From a virus, in the IMG/VR virus record IMGVR_UViG_3300047469_000176, positions 1 through 57,931 of that record: a stretch of DNA of 57,931 bases, one strand, 5' to 3'. The translations under genes and the position numbers were made by a program. Shown here one piece after another: positions 33,403-41,022 of the stretch. Position 1 is the stretch's first letter; each line of letters begins with the position of its first letter. A model generated the notes under the pieces. It saw nothing but the letters and a program-made list of their open reading frames with translations. It was not told where the DNA came from and searched no databases.

Positions 33403-33920
33403 TACGCCGCACCTCCGATTTCCTTGAGCAGGCTCTGCAGCTGTTTCAGCTTTGCCGTCGCCTGGGCACTGCCCTCGCGCTCAGCCTCGACAGAGAGAGC
33501 AACTTCCTCTATGCGGGTGGCCATCGCCTTCATTCGGGCGCCGAATTCATTGGCTAGGGTCACGACCTCGGCCGACAGTCCAGCAAGGGCGTCAAGCGGA
33601 TTGATTGCGGCCTTTTTGATGGGGGTTACGACTTCGATTGCTGGCTTCGGCATGGTCTTTTCTGTCCTGAGTTTGACGGTGGTGGCATCGCGCTGGAATT
33701 TGCTGCCAGCCGGTTCGCGAATAATTCCGGCGTCTTTCAACTCCCCGAGGGCACGGCGCACCGCATGGACAGAAACGCAGGTCGCGTTCACCTTCAGCGC
33801 TGCCCGATGAATGTCATGAGCGCTCCATGGTTCTTGGATCGGGACGTGCTGATAGATCTTCTGGGCGGTTGAAGACTGGCCCGCGAGCAGCTGCTGGATA
33901 CGGGATTCGGTGAACGCCAT
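33402..33920 (-). CDS. Winged-helix phage replication-region protein
   Basis: 172 residues, coupled to dnaB (start within its stop). Residues 15-70 look like a winged helix (STAQKIYQHVPIQEPWSAHDIHRAALKV...VRRALGELKDAGIIRE); the C-terminal 60 residues form a coiled coil (EEVALSVEAEREGSAQATAKLKQLQ). It might be a helicase accessory factor or a regulator. Not recognised by family. Confidence 0.6.
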   Translation of the reverse strand: MAFTESRIQQLLAGQSSTAQKIYQHVPIQEPWSAHDIHRAALKVNATCVSVHAVRRALGELKDAGIIREPAGSKFQRDATTVKLRTEKTMPKPAIEVVTPIKKAAINPLDALAGLSAEVVTLANEFGARMKAMATRIEEVALSVEAEREGSAQATAKLKQLQSLLKEIGGAA

Positions 33921-35290
33921 CAGAACCGCTCCTTTCTGGCGTAGCGGTCGGCAAGGCTGGTCACCTTTTCCTGCTTTGGCTGTTCAACCCAGCCGCCGGC
34001 AAGCTGTTCAAACCGGCTGTACTGCCCGAGGAATGCGGTGCGGACGGTACCGGTTTCAATATCCCGACCCTTGCCGATGATGATTTCCGCAATGCCTTTG
34101 GCTTCGGTGTTTTCGTTGTAAACCTCATCCCGATAGACGAAAAGGATGATGTCGGCGTCTTGCTCGATAGCTCCCGACTCGCGGAGGTCGGAATTGATCG
34201 GGCGTTTGTTCGGGCGCTCTTCGCACTTGCGCGAAAGCTGGCTGAGCAGCACAACTGGCACCTGAAGTTCGCGCGCCATGTTCTTCGCGCTACGGGTCAT
34301 GTAGCTGATCTCCTGCTCACGGATGGCACCGGACAGGTCAGAATCCAGGAGTTGCAGGTAGTCAATGGCGATCAGGTCAAGGCCGTAACGTCGCTTGTGC
34401 CGGCGCGCCGCGGACCGGATGCGGTTGATCGTCATGCCGGATCGGTCGGAGATGAACAGGTTCGCGCTCTTGAGCTTGCCAGCGGCAGACATGAGATTCG
34501 CGCCATAGTCATGGGGGGCTGTGCCGTTCTTGATCATCTGCAACGGCACACGGCCTTCAGAAGCCATGAACCGATCCATCAGTTGGGTTTTGCTCATCTC
34601 CAGGCTGAACACCATGACGCTCTTGTTCTGACGGATTGCCGCATCGGAAACGATGTTCATGGCAAGAGTGGTTTTGCCCATTGCCGGGCGCCCTGCAATG
34701 ATCAGAAGCTGCTCAGGCTTGAGGCCTTGAAGCTTGGCGTCCAGATCATCAATACCAGTGGACAGGCCATCGATACCTTCTCCCCGGTCGGCACGAGCCT
34801 GCAGAACTTCGATGTAATCGTCGAGGATGTCTTCTGCCTTGATCACCTCGGCGGTTGCTGACTCGCCTTCCAGCGCCAGCGCTTCAGACTGGGCATACGC
34901 AATCTTGTCTGCGGTCGGCTGGTCGCCAAACGCAATTTCGTTGATGCGCGCGCCAAGGCTGATCAATGCACGATCCAGACTGCGCTCACGCACGGTCTCC
35001 GCATACGCCCGGGCATTGGCCACGCTTGGTGTGTTCCTCACGATTTCGGCGGCGTAGGCCAAAGCGCTGCCGCCCTCGATGAAATCGCCGATGCGTGAGC
35101 CGACCGTGAGGGCGTCGACAGGCTTACTGTCCGAGTGCAGAGCCATGATTGCTCGGAATATCTCCGAGTGGTCCGCAAGGTAGAAATCTTCGGCTGAAAG
35201 ATCGGCGGAGAGGACGTCGATGAGTTCAGGCCGGAGCATCATCGCGCCCAGTACACTCTGCTCGGATTCGATGCTGTAGGGATCACGCAC
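33920..35290 (-). CDS. Replicative DNA helicase, DnaB-like
   Basis: 456 residues with the N-terminal DnaB domain (SIESEQSVLGAMML) and RecA-type core: Walker A IIAGRPAMGKTTLAMNI, Walker B LIAIDYLQLLDSD, and RPNKRPINSDLRESGAIEQDADII. A hexameric helicase that unwinds the phage fork. The phage encodes its own helicase rather than a DnaC-type loader, and the initiator lies just upstream with an 8-bp overlap. Confidence 0.97.
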   Translation of the reverse strand: MRDPYSIESEQSVLGAMMLRPELIDVLSADLSAEDFYLADHSEIFRAIMALHSDSKPVDALTVGSRIGDFIEGGSALAYAAEIVRNTPSVANARAYAETVRERSLDRALISLGARINEIAFGDQPTADKIAYAQSEALALEGESATAEVIKAEDILDDYIEVLQARADRGEGIDGLSTGIDDLDAKLQGLKPEQLLIIAGRPAMGKTTLAMNIVSDAAIRQNKSVMVFSLEMSKTQLMDRFMASEGRVPLQMIKNGTAPHDYGANLMSAAGKLKSANLFISDRSGMTINRIRSAARRHKRRYGLDLIAIDYLQLLDSDLSGAIREQEISYMTRSAKNMARELQVPVVLLSQLSRKCEERPNKRPINSDLRESGAIEQDADIILFVYRDEVYNENTEAKGIAEIIIGKGRDIETGTVRTAFLGQYSRFEQLAGGWVEQPKQEKVTSLADRYARKERF

Positions 35291-35987
35291 GGTAGTTGCC
35301 CTCGACGACTTTCACGAAGTTGGATGGCAGTACCAGCCAGTCGAAGTTGCAGCGAAACGGTTTGTCCTTGCCAGTGACGGCGCCCATCAAGAACGGACTT
35401 TCCCGGACCAGATCGAAGAAATCAGACCAGAAGCCCATGTCCTGGTGAACAGGGCTCTGGTTCCAGCGAGCAGTGATCTTGGCAATGCGGTCTGGGGTGA
35501 GCATCACGACACGTGGGAATTCAGGAAGCTTCTCGTTGAACAAGTCGACGATCGCTTGAGGCGAGCATTTCGGTTTTGCCTGAGCTTCCGATTTCGAGCC
35601 TTCGCCAAGAGGTGACGGTTCACTTGATGGTTCTATTACGGTTCTGGGTGCGGCTGCTGCGGGGGTGGTGTGCCGCTCCTGCGGGGGTGGTGGTGCGTCT
35701 GCTGCGGGGTGCATCTCCTGCGGGGGTGCGTAAGCTGCGGGGGTCAGCGTGTACATTGTCGAACGACCCATGCGCTCACGGATTGACAGCAGACCGACTT
35801 GCGTAAGCCATTTGATTGCCGCTTGAACGGTACGCTCGCCCAAACAAGTTCGCTGGGCAATACGAGCCACGGACGGCCAGCACACGCCCTCATCGTTGGC
35901 GTTGTCCGCCAGCGAGATAAGGACAGCCTTTTGTGGCCCGCTCATGCCTTGCAGCGGCCAGCAGGCGCTCATGATGATAGTGCTCAA
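35283..35987 (-). CDS. Replication initiator, O-like winged-helix protein
   Basis: 234 residues. N-terminal helix-turn-helix (PSVARIAQRTCLGERTVQAAIKWL), a Pro/Ala-rich repeated linker (PPQEMH, PPPPQERH) and a C-terminal domain (FNEKLPEFPRVVMLTPDRIAKITARW) as in phage initiators that recruit DnaB. A TTG at 35987 overlapping the Rha stop is the reported start; ATG 35972 is an alternative. The linker coding region carries five iteron-like repeats, as the lambda origin lies inside O. Confidence 0.8.
   Translation of the reverse strand: MSTIIMSACWPLQGMSGPQKAVLISLADNANDEGVCWPSVARIAQRTCLGERTVQAAIKWLTQVGLLSIRERMGRSTMYTLTPAAYAPPQEMHPAADAPPPPQERHTTPAAAAPRTVIEPSSEPSPLGEGSKSEAQAKPKCSPQAIVDLFNEKLPEFPRVVMLTPDRIAKITARWNQSPVHQDMGFWSDFFDLVRESPFLMGAVTGKDKPFRCNFDWLVLPSNFVKVVEGNYRA
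35657..35744. other. Iteron cluster, candidate replication origin inside the initiator gene
   Basis: Five direct copies of CTGCGGGGGT(G) on the plus strand at 35657, 35679, 35702 (one G short), 35718 and 35735, i.e. spaced 22, 23, 16 and 17 bp. They encode the Pro-rich linker of the initiator. Lambda ori has the same logic, four iterons within gene O bound by O. Confidence 0.6.
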
Positions 35988-36721
35988 TTACCTTGCTCCA
36001 GCTGATACGCGGCCCAAACACTCGCGATCCACTGCACGCCTTTGGCGGTAAACCGCGCTTGGGCGAATGCGTGTCCGTTGGTTTCACTGGTACCGGTCTT
36101 GAGTTCGAAACGTTTCGCCGCTTGGTGCTGGCTGCAGGGTGTAAGGACGCCGCCGAGGTAGTACATGACGCCCTTGTCCAGCAGCATCTGGCGGAACTGG
36201 CGCTCTTTGGCGTTCAACAGTTTCGCGACCTGGCGGAAGCTCATCGAGCCCGCTGCCTCGACGTACTGGTCGACGAACGCAACCTTGGGAGCCGCAATGC
36301 GCAACTCTTGCGCTGCCGCCTGCTGAAGTTCGAATTGCTCCGCCCAGGCGCGGGCGGCCGCTGCAGGGTTCGAGAAGTCGGGAAGGGATGCCATGTTCTG
36401 CGATTCGAGTTCGGCCCAGCGGTCAACAAGCGCGGCCGTAAACTCAGGTGAAAGCTGAGCGACGATCACGAAGCTGTCACGCTTGCAGATCTGGTACTCA
36501 GTGGCTGAGCGTCCTAACCCATCGAGGTATTCCACCGATGGTGGAACACTCACAGTGCGGCGCTCGGCAAGGCGTTCGATGGTTCGCTTCACGCTGTCAT
36601 GGCGCGAACCAACCAAGTCGGCGATCTCGCGAGAAGACATAACCTGACGCGACATATTTCGTACCCCTGCCAAAACTGACGAATCAGGCGGGCTATTGCT
36701 CTGGGTGGCCGTGGTGTGCAT
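35984..36721 (-). CDS. Rha/KilA-C type phage regulatory protein (antirepressor-like)
   Basis: 245 residues from ATG 36721 (GAGGT upstream). N-terminal Rha domain (VMSSREIADLVGSRHDSVKRTIERLAE... RDSFVIVAQLSPEFTAALVDRWAELE) and C-terminal ANT/KilA-C domain (SFRQVAKLLNAKERQFRQMLLDKGVMYY). Proteins of this type counter repressors or modulate early lytic genes. It is in the early leftward operon downstream of cro. Confidence 0.9.
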   Translation of the reverse strand: MHTTATQSNSPPDSSVLAGVRNMSRQVMSSREIADLVGSRHDSVKRTIERLAERRTVSVPPSVEYLDGLGRSATEYQICKRDSFVIVAQLSPEFTAALVDRWAELESQNMASLPDFSNPAAAARAWAEQFELQQAAAQELRIAAPKVAFVDQYVEAAGSMSFRQVAKLLNAKERQFRQMLLDKGVMYYLGGVLTPCSQHQAAKRFELKTGTSETNGHAFAQARFTAKGVQWIASVWAAYQLEQGN

Positions 36722-36750
36722 AATCGGACCTCACATGTGTTGTTGAAAGA

Positions 36751-36774
36751 GCCGGGTTGCACCCCGGCTTTTTT
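36751..36774 (+). terminator. Plus-strand terminator upstream of the Rha gene
   Basis: GCCGGG-TTGCAC-CCCGGC stem followed by six T on the plus strand. No plus-strand gene ends here, so it would stop antisense transcripts entering from the replication genes. On the minus strand the same hairpin is followed by CTCTTTCAACAA, which looks boxA-like. Confidence 0.6.
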
Positions 36775-36849
36775 GTGCCTGCGATTTAGGAGCCCGGCGC
36801 ATCCGTGGTAGCTTTTTGCTTCCACACGAAAAGGCCTCGGAGGCCGGAC

Positions 36850-37068
36850 ATGAAACGGGTAAAGGAAGCGTTTGCTCGCTGGAAGGCGAAGCATTGGGAT
36901 TTGAAGCCGTACATCCATGACGAACCCATGATTTTGGTGATGGGGTTCGATCGCCCGCCGCTTAGGGCGCTCTGGGAAAAGTACAAGCACTTAGTTTTCA
37001 AATTCGGCCCCTGGCTTGCTTGCCTGATTGGCGGCGCGATCATCCTCAAGCTGGTTGGCTTGGCTTAA
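36850..37068 (+). CDS. Small membrane protein antisense to the early operon
   Basis: 72 residues from ATG 36850 with GGAGG 6 nt upstream. Basic N-terminus (MKRVKEAFARWKAKHWDLK) and a C-terminal membrane helix (FGPWLACLIGGAIILKLVGL). It is on the plus strand against the leftward early operon and overlaps the 3' end of 36991-37260 by 78 bp. The strong ribosome site supports it; function unknown. Confidence 0.5.
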   Translation: MKRVKEAFARWKAKHWDLKPYIHDEPMILVMGFDRPPLRALWEKYKHLVFKFGPWLACLIGGAIILKLVGLA

Positions 37069-37260
37069 GCGGCCATCTATAACGGCGGCGCGAGCCTCAT
37101 CCAAAAGCCTCAGGCGATCTGAATCGGGTAGCGCACGCTCGAAAACAACCCGACTGACCGGATAGGCTTGGGTTTGGCTTTTCTCACGCAACGGCTTCCG
37201 AAGCAGGATCACGGCGCCAGCTCCATAAAGTGCTGCCAGCGTGAGCTCGACGATATCCAT
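36991..37260 (-). CDS. Small membrane-anchored protein
   Basis: 89 residues; one N-terminal membrane helix (VELTLAALYGAGAVILLRK) then a soluble helical tail. Its ATG is one base after the stop of the CII-like gene, so it is translationally coupled. The 3' half overlaps the plus-strand gene 36850-37068 convergently. Function unknown. Confidence 0.5.
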   Translation of the reverse strand: MDIVELTLAALYGAGAVILLRKPLREKSQTQAYPVSRVVFERALPDSDRLRLLDEARAAVIDGRLSQANQLEDDRAANQASKPGAEFEN

Positions 37261-37261
37261 C

Positions 37262-37684
37262 TCAGGCCACCTTCACTGATGCTTTCAGCGTTGCCAGCGC
37301 TTCTTCTGCGTGGGCAATCTCCTTCAGGATTCGAGCGCGCTCGATCTGGTCTACCCGGCCGTCGGACATGGCGGCATGTGTCTCCACTGTCACCTCGGCA
37401 AATTCCAACGCCGCGCGACCCAATGCCTGATGAATGTCGATTGCGGCGGGCTGCACCTGCGGCACGATCGCGTAGCCGAACTCGCCCGCCAGCGCTTCAA
37501 GCGGGCGCATATCGTTCGTGTGCAGCAGTAGCGCGTAGAGGTGTTTCACGTTGAACCAGTGCTTGTCGTAGTTCGCATTTGCTCGCTGGAGCAGGCTGAC
37601 GGGGGGCATGCCCATCAACGTCGCGAGGTTCTTGGTGTCCGCTTCGTCTACAACCGCGTCACACGCCTTCAGAAAATCCTGCAT
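37262..37684 (-). CDS. CII-like phage regulatory protein (CP76 type)
   Basis: 140 residues from ATG 37684 (GAGG upstream). LKACDAVVDEADTKNLATLMGMPPVSLLQRANANYDKHWFNVKHLYALLLHTNDMRPLEALAGEFGY-like pattern, cut here into parts, is the CP76/phage CII regulator arrangement: an HTH near 20-45 and a following 'RPLEALA' helix. In lambda-type switches it would promote lysogeny establishment. It is second in the cro operon, the lambda cII place. Confidence 0.65.
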   Translation of the reverse strand: MQDFLKACDAVVDEADTKNLATLMGMPPVSLLQRANANYDKHWFNVKHLYALLLHTNDMRPLEALAGEFGYAIVPQVQPAAIDIHQALGRAALEFAEVTVETHAAMSDGRVDQIERARILKEIAHAEEALATLKASVKVA

Positions 37685-37750
37685 CCCTAAAACCTCAAAT
37701 TTGTTTAAGTGGCTCACTGCCAGCACGCGTTGCAAAATGTTTCTACCGGA

Positions 37751-37993
37751 TCAGCTGGCAACGGCCGAATGAGACTGTTCTTCTTTCGGATAAAGATCGG
37801 GACGCAGCTCGTGTCGGGTTACTTGGCCAGCGACGGCGCGCTCGAAAGGGATCACGAGATCCGCTGGAACGCGCTGATTGCGATGAACGCATTGCCAGAT
37901 ACGTGGCTGACTCGTGTTACAGCGGCGGGCTAGCTCTGCTTGACCACCGGCCAAACGAACCACTTTTTCGACGGGTCTTTCTTTCTTCGGCAT
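37751..37993 (-). CDS. Cro-like repressor (YdaS/Cro type)
   Basis: 80 residues from ATG 37993. HTH region: VVRLAGGQAELARRCNTSQPRIWQCV followed by VPADLVIPFERAV, a YdaS/Cro-like single-domain DNA-binding protein. It is divergent from cI across an operator region, is the first gene of the early leftward operon, and would bind the same ATAAC-N4-GTTAT operators. Confidence 0.85.
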   Translation of the reverse strand: MPKKERPVEKVVRLAGGQAELARRCNTSQPRIWQCVHRNQRVPADLVIPFERAVAGQVTRHELRPDLYPKEEQSHSAVAS

Positions 37994-38021
37994 GTTCGTG
38001 CCCCTATGAGTCATACACGGA

Positions 38022-38084
38022 ATGATAACTCAAGTTATGAACAAGGCAAACACATGTTATTTGAGTACCAATAACCTGTGTTTT
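38022..38084. promoter_or_regulatory. cI-cro operator region (OR-like) with leftward promoter
   Basis: Three operators of the type ATAAC-N4-GTTAT: 38025-38038 (ATAACTCAAGTTAT), 38047-38060 (CAAACACATGTTAT) and 38071-38084 (ATAACCTGTGTTTT), with starts 22 and 24 bp apart. A minus-strand promoter TTGCCT (38049-38044)-N16-TATCAT (38027-38022) for cro overlaps the first operator in its -10/spacer, the standard set-up for repression by CI. Confidence 0.8.
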
Positions 38085-38096
38085 ACCCTTCGGGGC

Positions 38097-38774
38097 ATGA
38101 ATACGAAGCTCGAAACGCTCAAAGATCGAATACTGGGTAGGCGGACGGAACTGCAACTGAGTCAGGCGCAGCTGGCCGAGCGCGCGGGCGTCAGCCAAGT
38201 AACAATCCAACACCTTGAAAGCGGCCGGAATGCCACCTCTAAGAAGATGGTGGATATAGGTCGCGCCTTAGGCGTGACGGCGGAATGGTTGACGACGGGC
38301 GAGAATGGCCGAGCACACCACTCGAAACCTGCGGCTGACCAATCCAACGTTGAGCCCGGCCCCCCCATCACCACAGCCGCTCGAAAGATCGACATCATGG
38401 GCACTGCCCAGATGGGCCCGGACGGTCATTGGGTGGGACTTGAGGACGCCGGCGGCTGGGTTGAGACCTGGTCTCGCGATGCCGATGCCTACGCCCTACT
38501 CCTTCGCGGAGACTCGATGGCGCCAGCGATCCGGAGCGGCTGGGTTGCCGTGTGCGAGCCAAATCACAGGCTCGTGCCTGGTGAGTACGTGATGGTCACG
38601 ACAGTCGATGAGCAGAGCATGGTCAAGGAGCTGTTGTTTCAGAACGATGAGGGCGTGAGCCTGATGTCGATCAACTCTGCGTACGAGCGGGTGACGATCC
38701 CATGGACGAAGATACAGACGATCCACTATGTAGGCGCCATTCTCGGCCCCAGCAAGGTTTTGGGTAGGATTTGA
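38097..38774 (+). CDS. cI: CI-like repressor, HTH plus S24 peptidase
   Basis: 225 residues from ATG 38097. Xre-type HTH (residues 21-47: LSQAQLAERAGVSQVTIQHLESG) and a LexA/S24 domain with catalytic Ser140 in RGDSMAPAI and Lys177 in SMVKELL. Keeps lysogeny and would self-cleave with RecA after DNA damage; a clear Ala-Gly cleavage site at the hinge was not seen. Probably autoregulates at the operators before it, and its message continues into the next two genes. Confidence 0.93.
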   Translation: MNTKLETLKDRILGRRTELQLSQAQLAERAGVSQVTIQHLESGRNATSKKMVDIGRALGVTAEWLTTGENGRAHHSKPAADQSNVEPGPPITTAARKIDIMGTAQMGPDGHWVGLEDAGGWVETWSRDADAYALLLRGDSMAPAIRSGWVAVCEPNHRLVPGEYVMVTTVDEQSMVKELLFQNDEGVSLMSINSAYERVTIPWTKIQTIHYVGAILGPSKVLGRI

Positions 38775-38883
38775 GAGGTGGCTGGGTACGTAGGTGGGAT
38801 AAAACAAAGTCTCAGGGATGCCGCGGAACCAGCATCTCCGATGCAATAACCTAAAGAAATCACACTTAAAGGGAATAGTGAAA

Positions 38884-39939
38884 ATGGCATCGGAACGCAA
38901 ACCAGTCACAATCCATTACAGAAAATTTTCCCGTCCTGACGGGGTGACCACAACGCTTGAGAGCATGATCCGATCTGCGATGGACTCCATCGGACAATCT
39001 GGAAGCGCCATAAAAAGCCGATACCTCGAGCGGCTTTATGAGCAAGGAAACGACAGCTTATTTATCAACTGGTACACCGACTCCGACCAACATACAAACT
39101 TTGTGTTCGGCGATATTCTGCACTTCACAAAGGGCCATCTTCAGGCGTTATGTCAGACAGCAGACGATACCGCCGAGCTCGTCCCAGTCCATCAGTTGCG
39201 AGCGCCTGAACAATCAGAGTATGTCCATTCTGAGATGTTCTGGATGGTGAAGGACGACCATGCATTTATCGTCCAGAGTATGTCGCTCAAAACCGCTGAG
39301 TTCGAAGAATACTTGTCGTGGCTACTGAAAAACAAAACCTCGGTTCTGCCAGCTACGGCCGCTATCACGCTGAATGCGAAATTTGATGTGGAAGAAGTCG
39401 GAGGGGACCTGGAGGATATCCAAGAAATCATCATCGGAGGCGTAGCAACGCCGCCGCCAACGATTCCCGATCAGCCTCTCCAGACCGTGGAGAGAGTCAG
39501 CGAAGTGACTCAGGCCGGACAGATTGATACCGGTAGGAGGACTGGGTGGGCGACGGCGAGAAAGATTTTAAGCGAACTACTCGGTGGAGACGCCAACGTA
39601 GCCTCCCTCATGGAAACAGTGCCTCCCGATGCCGAGCTCAATGTCCAGGTGCACATCGGGTTCCAAACGAAGAAGAGAAAGATCGATCGTGTCGCGCTTG
39701 CACAGCTCGAAACAGGTCTCCGAAACCTGCCAGACAGTCAGCTGCAGGTAAAGGCAAAGGGTGGAAAAATCGGTGCAGACGGCTCGATCCGGCTGCACCA
39801 TAACGCTTCTATCCGCCTAATTAAGGCCCAGGATGGGGAGAACCAGATCATTGGTACGCTTTTAGACCCCACTGATGTGCAGCGTGCTACAGTTGAAGCG
39901 TATTCAAATTTCCTTGCAAATGGGAAAATACCCGAGTAG
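38884..39939 (+). CDS. Rex-like cytoplasmic protein (RexA position)
   Basis: 351 residues from ATG 38884, 110 bp after cI on the same strand, no terminator between. No membrane segments. The N-terminal half is mixed alpha/beta (SLFINWYTDSDQHTNFVFGD, SEMFWMVKDDHAFIVQSMSL); after a Pro-rich linker (TPPPTIPDQP) a C-terminal domain begins (ARKILSELLGGDANVASLME, then DAELNVQVHIGFQTKKRKID). The order of these blocks is reminiscent of lambda RexA but identity is low. With the four-TM protein after it, it may form a superinfection exclusion system expressed in the lysogen. Confidence 0.55.
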   Translation: MASERKPVTIHYRKFSRPDGVTTTLESMIRSAMDSIGQSGSAIKSRYLERLYEQGNDSLFINWYTDSDQHTNFVFGDILHFTKGHLQALCQTADDTAELVPVHQLRAPEQSEYVHSEMFWMVKDDHAFIVQSMSLKTAEFEEYLSWLLKNKTSVLPATAAITLNAKFDVEEVGGDLEDIQEIIIGGVATPPPTIPDQPLQTVERVSEVTQAGQIDTGRRTGWATARKILSELLGGDANVASLMETVPPDAELNVQVHIGFQTKKRKIDRVALAQLETGLRNLPDSQLQVKAKGGKIGADGSIRLHHNASIRLIKAQDGENQIIGTLLDPTDVQRATVEAYSNFLANGKIPE

Positions 39940-39944
39940 GCATC

Positions 39945-40529
39945 ATGCGGCTCATCATTCTCTCCAAAATAGCTGCGGTCATCCTCCCTCTTGCGTCTGG
40001 GGTAGCCGCTGCATTCTGGACGCCTTTGGCGTTCTGGTTCGACATGAAAGAGGGGCTGATAGCCTTTCTGGGCTTTCTTTGTGCCGCTGTTGTCCAGGTA
40101 ATGCCGATCACGGCAAATTTTTTGCAGTCAGATCAGTTGAACCCGACGGAAGCGGAGAGGCTGACGCGGTCCCTGACCAAGCAGCAGCATTATTGGGTCG
40201 CGCTATTGAGCTGTGCGATCTTCGCCATGCTGGTCATCATCATCAGTTCCGCACTGAAAGCGCGCCTCGAATCGCTCACAGATCAATGGTACGGCCTGAC
40301 TTATGCGAGCATTGCCTGCTTCCTGATAGCTAGCACTACCTGTTTCGTCATGGTGAAAATGCTTGGTTTGTTCGAGGGAATGCTTTCTCTGCATCACTTG
40401 CGGGGTGAGTTGGTGATCAACGCCGCCAAGCGAGCAGCGGCGGTTAAAGTCAAGGCGGTTCAAGTTGACCTGAGATCTACCAAGTCACTGCCCAAAGACT
40501 ACGGCAGGGTACTCCCTCCTCAGCCCTAA
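39945..40529 (+). CDS. Four-TM membrane protein (RexB position)
   Basis: 194 residues, starting 5 bp after the previous stop. Four predicted membrane helices: about 3-25 (LIILSKIAAVILPLASGVAAAF), 38-59, 83-104 (YWVALLSCAIFAMLVIIISS) and 115-140, with a basic cytoplasmic tail. RexB of lambda is also a four-TM protein behind a cytoplasmic partner in the cI operon. No sequence family recognised. A terminator follows at 40590. Confidence 0.6.
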   Translation: MRLIILSKIAAVILPLASGVAAAFWTPLAFWFDMKEGLIAFLGFLCAAVVQVMPITANFLQSDQLNPTEAERLTRSLTKQQHYWVALLSCAIFAMLVIIISSALKARLESLTDQWYGLTYASIACFLIASTTCFVMVKMLGLFEGMLSLHHLRGELVINAAKRAAAVKVKAVQVDLRSTKSLPKDYGRVLPPQP

Positions 40530-40589
40530 AATGCCCTCGATGCGCTTGGGCCATGAGGTGCCCGCTGGTCATCGTTCTCATAAGTCAGC

Positions 40590-40615
40590 AATGCCCGCCA
40601 GCGCGGGCATTTTTG
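40590..40615 (+). terminator. Terminator of the cI operon
   Basis: ATGCCCGC-(CAGC)-GCGGGCAT stem followed by TTTTT, 60 bp after the four-TM gene. It ends the lysogenic transcript cI-rexA-like-rexB-like. Confidence 0.9.
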
Positions 40616-40655
40616 TGCTCGCGCGCCGAAAGAGCACATTTGTACTCCATCCGTA

Positions 40656-40696
40656 TTGCGAAATTTCCTACCGTGAAATACTGTATGCAAATACAG
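40656..40696 (+). promoter_or_regulatory. Promoter with LexA (SOS) box for the DUF1654 gene
   Basis: TTGCGA (40656-40661)-N17-TACTGT (40679-40684) overlaps CTGTATGCAAATACAG (40681-40696), which is a full match to the CTGT-N8-ACAG LexA rule. LexA binding would block the -10 directly. GGAGG then ATG follow at 40700-40712. Confidence 0.85.
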
Positions 40697-40711
40697 TAAA
40701 CGGAGGTACAC

Positions 40712-40963
40712 ATGGCAAAGGCAAACTCGATTCCACCAGCAGCTCAGACCACTTACGGCATGCTCGGCATGCGCGTCCAGGCGATCATCAACTCTCCCAA
40801 AGCGCAGAAAGCCAAGGCCGCGCTGCTGGAGCGATTACCTACGGACAGGCCTGAGGATTGGGATCAACTGCTGGACGAGATTGCCGAGAATGACCATGTG
40901 ACCATTGCTCACCGTGACGACGGTCATGTTCAGGTCTTCTGGACCGTACCGAAGGAAGACTGA
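40712..40963 (+). CDS. DUF1654 family protein, SOS controlled
   Basis: 83 residues: YGMLGMRVQAIINSPKAQKAKAALLERLP, EDWDQLLDEIAENDHVTI and a terminal VFWTVP follow the DUF1654 pattern known from pseudomonads and their phages. A strong ribosome site (CGGAGG) precedes ATG 40712, a LexA box lies in the promoter, and terminators lie on both sides, so it is a single-gene SOS unit. Function unknown; a DNA-damage related role is inferred from control alone. Confidence 0.88.
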   Translation: MAKANSIPPAAQTTYGMLGMRVQAIINSPKAQKAKAALLERLPTDRPEDWDQLLDEIAENDHVTIAHRDDGHVQVFWTVPKED

Positions 40964-40981
40964 AAATTCGATTCCCTCTTT

Positions 40982-41004
40982 GCCCGCTACGTGCGGGCTT
41001 TTTT
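40982..41004 (+). terminator. Terminator of the DUF1654 unit
   Basis: GCCCGC-TACGT-GCGGGC stem followed by six T, 20 bp after the stop codon, just before the next operator region. Confidence 0.9.
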
Positions 41005-41022
41005 ACGCCTCCTCAAAAATAA

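Noticed and set aside
36740-36752. boxA-like CTCTTTCAACAA on the minus strand upstream of the Rha gene
   Set aside because: Order relative to the hairpin is the reverse of known nut sites and the match is partial; kept only as a remark under the terminator.
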